This document shows positions 1 to 6,150 of a stretch of DNA of 6,150 nt, piece after piece (within the stretch, counting starts at the first letter, position 1; each line of letters starts with the position of its first letter). A program made the translations under genes and the position numbers. Origin of the DNA: a bacterium (GTDB taxonomy: Bacteria; Omnitrophota; Gorgyraeia; Gygaellales; UBA12090). The stretch spans positions 1-6,150 of the forward strand of contig SCPY01000289.1 of assembly GCA_004299495.1 (NCBI GenBank). Reading direction: 5' to 3'. The notes beneath the pieces are model-generated. The model was not told the DNA's origin and did not search any database. It saw only the letters and a program-made list of their open reading frames with translations.

Positions 1-732
1 GGTTATCTTGGCAGATTAGTAAAAACCAGGAGAGAGGCAGTTTTCGGTGAGATTGAGGAATTAGGATATCCGCGGTTAGCAGATTGGTTAAGAGTAAATA
101 TTAACAAAGAGCTGGAAGCGCAGATTGAGGCTATCGGCTCTTATACGCGTAAGGCCATTGATCAGAATCAACTGAAAGCTTTTGTCAGGCTGCACGATAA
201 AACAGTAAGCATTGCCCGCTCCCTCAGGATAGCCTCAGAGACTGAAGGAGTGGGGCAAGGTGTGTTGCAGGTAATGGCCGATAATCCCGCCATGATGCAA
301 GTTGTTTTTGGATTAAAGAACGCGGCTTTGCTTGATAATATCCGGCATTTAGATGGCTTAAAAGATATACTCTGGGGCCTGCGTCAAATAGAAGGCCCAA
401 GCATTCAGATAGCCGGCTTGCCAGATGATAGGTATTATATTTATGATGAATACGCGCTTAAGCGCCTGGCCAGAGAAGAGGGGCTGGATTTGGGCGTCTC
501 CAAAGAAGGGCTGGAGCATTTGATTAAGATGCATATGGCAGGCCGCTTCGGAATATTCTTTGAGGCGTTAAACGCCCCCATTGATGCTGCTTTTTACGCT
601 GTGGTTAGCCGCATTGGCCCGGCCATTTTAACCAGAGAACCCGGCAGGAGGTTTACCAGCTGGGACGCGCAGGCATTTATCTATAGGGCTGATGAGCTGT
701 CTTCCCGGGTATTTGAAATTGAGAAGCCGTCG
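1..732 (+). other. Unassigned, mostly helical segment (residues 1-244)
   Basis: This part of the giant protein is not recognised. It looks mainly alpha-helical and rich in Glu, Arg, Lys, Leu and Ala, with no repeats that I can align by eye. Residues 141-160 are unusual in carrying a tyrosine-rich patch (RYYIYDEY at about 144-151). A hydrophobic stretch around 196-211 is interrupted by arginine and is too short for a membrane span. It directly precedes the first beta strand of the glycosyltransferase-like region, so it could be the tail of an upstream domain cut off by the window edge or an N-terminal helical extension of that region. No function is proposed. Confidence 0.6.
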
Positions 733-3700
733 GTGGATACCGTATTTATCACTGGATTCAACCGGCCTAAATCCTTCAGTAAGGAGCTGGAGGCGGAACT
801 GGAGAATTGGAGGATATTTAACCAGTACGCGGCGATAGTGGCAATAAACAGTTCATGGCCGTATTTGCGTATACCCGAGCCGCCGTTCGTCAAGCACGAC
901 GTTACCAAGGCGGATATTACGGCTGAGCATACAGCGGTCCTCAGGGAATTGAAAGAAAGATTCGGGGCGCATATTAATGTAGAATTTTATCATTTAACCC
1001 TGCCGGACCGCATCGGGGATTTAACCTCTTGGGCGGAAAAGTTAGTAGAGATTTACGGCCAGGCTTATGCCGAAGGCAGATTACGGCCGGAGATAGAACA
1101 GCTATTAAGAGAGAACGGCATTATGGATGCCGAAGGCAGGATGGATATGGTGCAGATGGTTAAGTATTTCGTAAAAAATCCCTTCATTGATATATCCGGA
1201 CTGCGCAATTATACCGTGCTTCTGGGTATAGGCGATAAAGCGATAATGAACATAGACGATGACGCGCCTCCTGAAACATATATCGCTCCGGACAGAAAAG
1301 AGATAATAGCGCAGAGAATAGCCGCGCGTAACCGCCTCTTTGCGCAGATGCTGGAAGAGGTAAGCCATGAATTAGGCAGGGACATAACCGGCGAAGCCGC
1401 ATTCTATGAGTTTTTAGCTGATCCCGCATCCAGGGCAAGGGTCAGCCGTATCGAAGAAAAATATTTTGGCTATAGCCAGGATAGCGGTAATGGTTTAATA
1501 CCTCAGGCTATGGAAGAGATCAAGTCCAAGGATAAGCAGTATTTAAGGGACAAGAAAGGCCTGGGCCGGGAATTGCGGTTGACCCATCAGCGCTATCAGC
1601 CATTGATGGAGCCTTTGGCTGACTGGATGGTCAGAATTAGTGACTTCGTCTATCCGCAGCCAAGGAGAGAAAAAGAAGAAGGCGCATTCAGGGTATTGCC
1701 GGTTAACACCATGGGGTCTGGCCGGTTAATCGGCAGGCCGGCCGGAGAAACCGGCTTTCCGCTGATGAAGAGGGATTTGCGCGGAACTATGGCCGTGCCG
1801 GTTTTGCGCGATGAGGAGGAGTATAAGAAACTGCAGAGAAAAATAGTCACCTATTTGCCTTTTGCCTTTGTCCTTGACCAGGATACAGCGGCCCTGCCGC
1901 AATTCATCCGCTTCTTAGATAGCGATGAAAAGAGCGGTAAGAATCTCCAGCATGCCCATCAGATGGCTTTAGTGGTGGAGGGGGTTGGCGGATTTGCCGG
2001 CGATACAAACGTTATCTTCAATCGCGCGATATTGCGCAATGTCTTGCCTACTCCTTCTCCTGGAAGGGACTTGAGGCTGGAAGAGCCGCCCTATATTATT
2101 TGGGTGGCCGCGCCTATTATGTTGAATGACGTTACGGTCTGCTATCCTCCCGTAGGCGGAGGCCAGCAAAGGTCAATTGAAGAAAGGCATTATACGATAT
2201 CCTTCCAGGATTTTACCGAAGTAGTTGGAGCGCTGGCCAAGGAAACCTACAGGAAGGCAGTGGCTGATTTTTACTCCGAGTTAGCTCGCAGCGAAGAGCT
2301 GCGCCGGCCGGACAATTACTTCGGGAGAATGAGGGCATTGGGAATCAAATATATGGACGCGGCCAAGGCATTTCAACAGCTGACTGATGAGCAGAAAGGA
2401 ACTCTGATAGGGCAGAGGCAGATCCGCGCGATGTTAGTTGCGGAACTGGGAAGGCAAAGAGGAGCCAAGGAAGCGCAGTTAAGGGAGAGCCCGGCAGATG
2501 AATCCCTGGCGCAGCAGATACGGGATATAGATTTAATATTGATTCAATACGCCGATGATTTTTATCTCTACAGGGTCAGTAACCGCGCTAAAAACGATTA
2601 CACGCCGCAGGAAGGCAGTTATATGTATAAGATAACAGCGCAAGAAGATAAGATTGTCTGGCAGGCAGTGCAGGCGGAATTAACGGTTGGCCCTGTGCGC
2701 GGCATATTGAAATGCCAGCAGAGCAGCTGGAATATTGCAGATGGCAGGCAGGGATTGATAGACCGTGTATTATGGGAAGCAGGAAAGCCGCTTGAGGTAG
2801 AGCCCGGTAAGGTAATGATAATCAGGCAGCTGCCAGAGGCCGGGGAAGAAATGATTGTTCCCGCTATACCGCAGGAATTAGAAGGCGACTATATCAGGGC
2901 GATAGTCAAGAAAGCCGCTGGCCAGATTAAGAGCGACGGAGAGACAATTCTTATCTGGCCTGAGCTATTGCAGGCAGCGAAGAACTGGAGAGAGGTTCAT
3001 AAGGATAAAGTGGTGTCATCGCCGCTGGAGGGCGTAGAGAGAATCGGCGCTTTGGTTACGGCTAAGCTGGAGCAGTTTGGCGCGGGTAAAGATAAAGCGT
3101 TTAATGTCAGACTGGAAAGAGAAAAAGATAACTTGATTGCGTTAGGCGCAGTGATTGGCGAAGATAGGTTGCGCAATGTGCTGAACTTGATAGAAAGAGT
3201 TAATGAATATGATTATCAAAGTGGCGCCAAGGGGTTTGCCGAAACAGTCACGGATATATTCGGCATTTTAATGGAGAGTTATAGGGAGGGAGAGCGCGAA
3301 GAAAGAGCCGCTAATCTGGCTGATAGTCTTCCTGCCGTCATTTCCCGCCTGGATGCCTCGGAAATAATTTGGCAGGTATTTACGCTGGCTCAAAGCCTGG
3401 CCAATATGCCGCAGGGAGAAGCCGGGGTATTACCTATTGAGACAGCGCTTAAGTTTATAAATAAGGCAGATGGCTGGATGGATAAAATTGGTTCAGACAA
3501 CGTAGCCGCCATAGTAAGAATCCAGAAGCTATTGGATTATCTGCCGCAGGACAGTGTTTTGCCGGAAGAATTAGCTTATTTATTGAGAGGCTTGGAAGGC
3601 GAAACAGATAGAGCGGTAATCGGCGGGAGAATATCCGATCTTGAGAGTAAAGCAGTTTCGGAGGTGAAGAGATTGCCCATAAGGATAGCAGAAATCGATG

Positions 3701-6150
3701 CCCTCGGCTACCGCGATGAAGATGACAGCCGGGTAGTGAAGGATTTATTAAGAATAAATAAATTAATTAAAACTACTCTCTGGGGAGGGAAAATATCTGT
3801 AGATTCGTTGCGCAAGCAGAAGAGGGAAGGCGCCAGAGTATTTGCGGCTTATGTTGAAGCAGGAGGCCATAAGCATATTGTCGGGCAGATTGCCCTTAAA
3901 GCTAATAGTATGCGCTTAATCGGGATTCTGGATATTTTCCAAAAGAATTTTGGCATAGGAAGTTTATTGGTATTGAAGACGCTGGAAGTAAATCGGGCAG
4001 AAGGATTTAGGACTCAGATTTTCAAAGTCAGGGATACAAATGCACCTATGATATCATTTGTCAGAGGATTAGCCTCGCGATATCCGTATATAATCGAGAG
4101 GATAAGAGAGCGCGCTCTGCCAAATCCGTGGGGGGATACTGAAGATGGAATTCTGGAAATGGCTATATATATAAAGGAAGCTGCCTCCAGCCCATTAGAA
4201 AAGGGTTATGGTTCTCAGAATGGTATTCGCGGCCCCCCGCTTTCCGTACGCCAATTCCTCTGCCTGACGGCTTTGGAGTTCGCCTCGGCCAAAGGTTTAG
4301 ACTTAAACAGCGAACAAGACAGAGAATTATTGCGCCAGGGTATAATTTCCCTTTACGAAAATAGACGAATTGGCTTTCCCGCAGGAGACGCGGTAATTAT
4401 ACCTTTTATTCTTTCCAGGGATTCCGGAATTCCCGCCCATATGGAAGTATCCCGCAGAATTAAACAGCTTACAGCCGCGATAGAAACTAATTTAGACAAT
4501 GTGTTAAAGGCGATAATCTTGGAAGATTCCACCGGCAGGGTTTATAGATACCTTAGTAAAACTTACAAGCGTTTGATGCAGGAGGTAATCGGTGTAGCCG
4601 TTGAGGATGAATTTATAAATATCAAATCTTTACCCCAGCCTGACGAGGGCGAGCTTTCCGCGAGAATAAGCGAGGGCGTAAATAAGGCGATTAGGCGGCT
4701 TCTCGAGAAAGGACGGTTCTCCGAAGAAAAAGAGCCGTTAATATTTAACCTATTGTCTCCTATGTTAAAAGAAGCGCTGGGATTTGTTCCTTCGGTAAGC
4801 CATCAGGAGATGGTTGGGAGAATAACGGACTTGGTTTCCGAAGACCCTTATTTGGTTATAGAGTTATTAAAGGAATATTTTCATCTGCGCCTGCAGGAGG
4901 GATACAACCCTCAAGAACTTCAAGAGATATTTGCAGATGTCAACGGTGAATCCATATTTAGCGATGCAGAAATGATGAAGTTATTGTCCGGACTTCGGGA
5001 AAGGGGAGATAAGGCTCATGAGTTCTTAATAGAAAGGATCAGGAGTTATATCAACAGAGACAGAACCAGAATATACAGGCTTCTGATAATAGCCGCGGGC
5101 TCAGGCAGGTTAGCGCGGGAGTTAATCAGTGAATTCGGAGAGAACCTGCAGATAGTAGAATCTGACCTGGAGGCCGATGTAATCACGCGTAATTTCCGCA
5201 ATAACGTGAGACATAGCCTTCAACAAAAGATAGAAAGCGTACCCGCAGACGCTGGTAATCTGTCCGTATGGGGCGATGAGAGCTTTGACATAGTTATCTG
5301 TTTCGGCGGCCTGCGCTATTTTGGATATTCCAGGGCTGAGCAGGCCTCGAGGGAAATCTCCCGTGTGGTAAAAGACAATGGCGTAGTTTTCATCGGAGAT
5401 GTATTGCAGCGCAACACCTGGCCCTATCTGATATCATACTTCCAGCACAAATTAGGCCAGCACCTTTTTGTTCACACAGAGCATACCCAGGCAAAGGTAT
5501 TCAGGAATACTACATTTTATAACTTACTTTATCAATACAGGTATCATCAGGATAGAGAGTTTAACCAAGCGCTGAGAACAGCAGTAGATAGCATAAAGGG
5601 TAGGCGTAGTTATCAGGAAACCATTCTTGAGTGCGTTGGGCTCAAATTAGGACAGATCTGGCTGATTTCCGCTGCCAAGAATAGAGGCATTGTCAGGGAT
5701 GATGCCGCAGAGTCCTCAAGGCAAAGCCAGATAGTGATTGTTTCCGGAGCGGCCGGCGTGGGTAAATCTACCGCTGCCGCAAAGATAGCGCAGGGATTGC
5801 AGGGGTTCAATTTATCATTCGGGATTATCTACCGCGCATTAGTCTGGCTAGCCAATAAAGAAGGGCTAGATGTAAGCCGGCAGGAAGAAATTCTTTCCCT
5901 AAAGGATACTCTGGAGAGGTATGTTCGCCTGGAGAATAACCAGAATTCACAGCCGCGGGTTTTATACAGGAATACAGATATTACCGATGATTTAGACAGG
6001 CAGATGCTAACTATTGAAAGAGGGTTGGTGGCCGCGCATCCTGCTATTCATAACGTAGTCAATCCATACCTATTTTCGATGCTGGCTTATCTGATCAGGC
6101 AGGGTATAGATGTAGTGATAGACGCTAGGCCATCGGCGTTAAGGAATGTC
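1..6150 (+). CDS. Internal fragment of a giant multidomain protein (partial at both ends)
   Basis: Frame 1 was read codon by codon and has no stop across all 2,050 codons. The frame is already open at base 1 and still open at base 6150, so neither terminus is present and the full protein must exceed 2,050 residues. Internal ATG, GTG and TTG codons are not treated as starts because coding-like protein continues upstream of each. In order, the translation shows an unassigned helical region, a glycosyltransferase-like region (245-735), two unassigned regions, a GNAT-like domain (1225-1362), another unassigned helical region, a SAM methyltransferase-like domain (1690-1896) and a cytidylate-kinase-like domain (from 1910). 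No convincing transmembrane segment or signal peptide is visible, and there are only five cysteines (714, 905, 1421, 1767, 1878). The chain looks soluble, probably cytoplasmic given the nucleotide- and SAM-type folds (inference). Omnitrophota bacteria are known for such giant ORFs. The overall function is unknown. An artefactual fusion is unlikely because one frame continues through all domains and linkers. Confidence 0.95.
733..2205 (+). other. Glycosyltransferase-like (GT-A / GT2-type) domain, residues 245-735
   Basis: Several motifs occur in the order expected for a GT-A nucleotide-sugar transferase. A first strand with an N-R-P turn is present (VFITGFNRP, 248-256), as in family 2 enzymes where this region contacts the nucleotide. 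A G-L-R-N segment (400-403) leads into a hydrophobic stretch ending in D419-D420-D421 (NIDDDAPP), which resembles the metal-binding DxD/DDD of GT-A folds. After about 240 residues comes a glycine-rich GGFAGDTN segment (663-670) followed by FNR (673-675). Then a DLRLEEPP segment (690-697) occupies the place where related enzymes have an R-x-E-D acceptor/catalytic motif; here it is E694-E695. The last part, with GGGQQR (719-724), resembles the closing strand that often ends in H-x-R. In family terms it would transfer a sugar from a nucleotide donor; donor and acceptor cannot be read from sequence. The long spacing between motifs implies insertions. Assignment rests on motif pattern only; the boundaries are approximate. 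Confidence 0.5.
2206..2955 (+). other. Unassigned mixed alpha/beta segment (residues 736-985)
   Basis: The family is not recognised. Residues 736-845 look helical and may be the C-terminal helices of the preceding glycosyltransferase-like region. From about 846 the character changes to alternating short hydrophobic strands (LILIQYADDFYLYRV, ITAQEDKIVWQAV, KVMIIRQL) with glycine and proline turns, which suggests a small beta-rich or alpha/beta domain ending near a helix at about 960-985. The phrase LEVEPGKVMII (931-941) resembles the strand-turn-strand of cupin-like folds, but the metal-binding histidines expected of a cupin are absent, so I do not call one. One of the five cysteines, C905, lies here. 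No function is proposed. Confidence 0.5.
2956..3672 (+). other. Unassigned helical segment (residues 986-1224)
   Basis: This segment joins the alpha/beta region to the GNAT-like domain. It looks almost entirely alpha-helical, with amphipathic stretches such as RNVLNLIERVNEY (1058-1070) and a strongly charged stretch at about 1094-1105 (YREGEREERAAN). Regularly spaced helices with short Gly/Asp/Pro turns could be a helical scaffold, but I see no clear HEAT, TPR or other named repeat register. It contains no cysteine and no recognisable catalytic motif. Most likely it is a spacer or an interaction domain (inference). Confidence 0.5.
3673..4086 (+). other. GNAT-type N-acetyltransferase-like domain, residues 1225-1362
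   Basis: GNAT enzymes move an acyl group from acyl-CoA to an amine. The expected element order is present. A first strand, IRIAEIDAL (1227-1235), is followed by helices containing W1261. The beta2/beta3 hairpin is VFAAYVEAGG then HIVGQIAL (1280-1299), with the usual V-G at 1294-1295. Strand beta4 runs into the acetyl-CoA pyrophosphate loop K1315-N-F-G1318-I-G1320, which matches the R/Q-x-x-G-x-G/A signature except that lysine replaces Arg/Gln. Next come a helix, strand FRTQIFKV (1336-1343) and N1347 starting the following helix, as in GNAT motif B. The length, about 138 residues, is normal for the family. The usual closing G-F after motif B is not clear, and the acceptor substrate cannot be inferred. 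The domain is probably able to bind CoA, but activity is uncertain. Confidence 0.6.
4087..5067 (+). other. Unassigned charged helical segment (residues 1363-1689)
   Basis: This is the longest stretch without a recognised domain, about 327 residues between the GNAT-like and methyltransferase-like domains. It appears mostly helical, with many Arg/Lys/Glu residues. It may hold two or three helical subdomains separated by less ordered Pro/Gly/Asp linkers, for example around 1402-1414 (YGSQNGIRGPPLS) and 1543-1551 (SLPQPDEGE). Candidate amphipathic helices include 1484-1507 and 1579-1592. Residues 1461-1480 include a hydrophobic strand-like element (AVIIPFIL, about 1464-1471) that hints at a small alpha/beta unit. 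C1421 is the only cysteine. No motif points to a catalytic role; linker, scaffold or a novel domain are all possible. Confidence 0.5.
5068..5688 (+). other. Class I SAM-dependent methyltransferase-like domain, residues 1690-1896
   Basis: The Rossmann-type methyltransferase layout is clear. Motif I is LLIIAAGSGRLA (1694-1705), giving the G-x-G loop (G1700-S-G1702). After a helix, the acidic end of strand 2 is E1720-S-D1722, which in the family binds the ribose of S-adenosylmethionine. Motif IV is DESFDIVICFGGLRYF (1759-1774), a close match to the common D-x-S-F-D-h-V pattern followed by a helix. Then comes E1785-ISRVVKDNGVVFIGDV (to 1801), the typical E-x-x-R-V-L-K-x-G-G strand 5 region. A C-terminal part with aromatic residues (about 1805-1860) and a final strand IWLISAAKN (1886-1894) completes the fold. 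The acidic residue usually two positions before the motif I glycines is replaced by isoleucine/alanine, so SAM affinity or activity may be altered. The methyl acceptor is unknown. It lies just upstream of the kinase-like domain, joined by a linker of about 13 residues. Confidence 0.75.
5728..6150 (+). other. Cytidylate-kinase-like P-loop domain (residues 1910-2050, cut by the window edge)
   Basis: The domain aligns by eye along its length with bacterial cytidylate kinase (Cmk), which phosphorylates CMP/dCMP with ATP. A strand IVIV leads to the Walker A loop G1916-A-A-G-V-G-K1922-S-T. IIYRALVWLANKEGLDV (1942-1958) matches the family's A-x-Y-R-A-L-x-x-x-A segment. VLYRNTDITDDL (1987-1998) matches the strand and V-T-D/V-S-x-x-I motif. 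VAAHPAIHNVV (2010-2020) matches the V-A-x-x-P-x-V-R segment. VVIDARPSALRNV (2038-2050) sits where Cmk has D-G-R-D-x-G-T-V-V. Differences are notable: the aspartate before the P-loop is S1915, the D-S-G before the tyrosine is S1939-F1940-G1941, and D-G-R-D is D2041-A-R2043-P2044. The lid and C-terminal half lie beyond the window. ATP binding looks intact, but the nucleotide-acceptor specificity is doubtful. It is not the housekeeping cmk gene. Confidence 0.75.
5746..5772 (+). other. Walker A (P-loop) motif of the kinase-like domain
   Basis: Codons 1916-1924 encode GAAGVGKST, a full match to G-x-x-x-x-G-K-S/T. It follows a hydrophobic strand (IVIV, 1911-1914), as expected for a P-loop that holds ATP phosphates. 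This is the best preserved nucleotide-binding motif in the window. Confidence 0.85.

Noticed and set aside
589..633. Hydrophobic stretch (about residues 197-211) as a possible membrane segment
   Set aside because: It is short and contains an arginine in the middle, with charged residues on both sides; it fits a buried helix of a soluble domain better.
1067..1139. Thirteen-base direct repeat at 1067-1079 and 1127-1139
   Set aside because: Only one short pair, spaced exactly 60 bases in frame and encoding Ala-Glu-Gly-Arg in both; more likely local similarity in a helical segment than a repeat element.
681..2169. Five minus-strand ORFs of 66-87 codons within bases 681-2169
   Set aside because: They lie wholly antisense to the continuous plus-strand frame, some overlap each other in different frames (1105-1368 and 1184-1438), and their translations show no recognisable domain.
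2548..2559. YADD motif (residues 850-853) resembling the catalytic box of reverse transcriptases
   Set aside because: None of the other palm motifs of reverse transcriptases, such as the Q-G-x-x-x-S-P region or the first catalytic Asp motif, is found upstream at suitable spacing; probably coincidence.
3079..3099. GAGKDK (residues 1027-1032) resembling a Walker A loop
   Set aside because: The spacing does not give G-x-x-x-x-G-K-S/T, the residue after lysine is aspartate, and it is not preceded by a hydrophobic beta strand.
4580..4596. AGGAGGT followed by a nearby GTG, resembling a ribosome binding site and start
   Set aside because: The GTG is out of the main frame, no long ORF follows it, and the site is inside uninterrupted coding sequence where purine-rich Gln-Glu-Val codons explain it.
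5613..5810. Minus-strand ORF of 65 codons opposite the methyltransferase/kinase junction
   Set aside because: It is antisense to the well-conserved P-loop coding sequence; its Pro/Ala-rich translation is the expected mirror of Gly- and Ala-rich codons.

Overview
The window is a single uninterrupted plus-strand reading frame. Frame 1 is open from base 1 to base 6150 (2,050 codons), with no stop, no start that looks like a true N-terminus, and no intergenic gap. It is therefore an internal slice of one giant multidomain protein whose two ends lie outside the window. No RNA gene, mobile element, CRISPR array, promoter or terminator could be supported. The antisense ORFs present are short and explained by the coding strand.

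Layout by residue: 1-244, unassigned and mostly helical; 245-735, a glycosyltransferase-like (GT-A/GT2-type) region; 736-985, unassigned mixed alpha/beta; 986-1224, unassigned helical; 1225-1362, a GNAT-type acyltransferase-like domain; 1363-1689, unassigned charged helical; 1690-1896, a class I SAM-dependent methyltransferase-like domain; 1910-2050, a cytidylate-kinase-like P-loop domain that runs off the 3' edge.

The sequence is bacterial in style, with dense uninterrupted coding, base composition apparently a little below 50% G+C (not fully counted), and frequent AGG/AGA and ATA codons. Very long, mostly soluble proteins that string together enzyme-like domains are known from Omnitrophota (former OP3). 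That is the lineage I would guess, as an inference from protein architecture rather than a marker gene.

The enzyme-like domains correspond to unrelated activities (sugar transfer, acyl transfer, methyl transfer, nucleotide phosphorylation). At least two of them (methyltransferase and kinase) deviate at family-conserved positions while keeping the fold signature. They may be working catalytic modules on one giant chain, or partly degenerate domains reused for binding or structure. The sequence alone does not decide between these.
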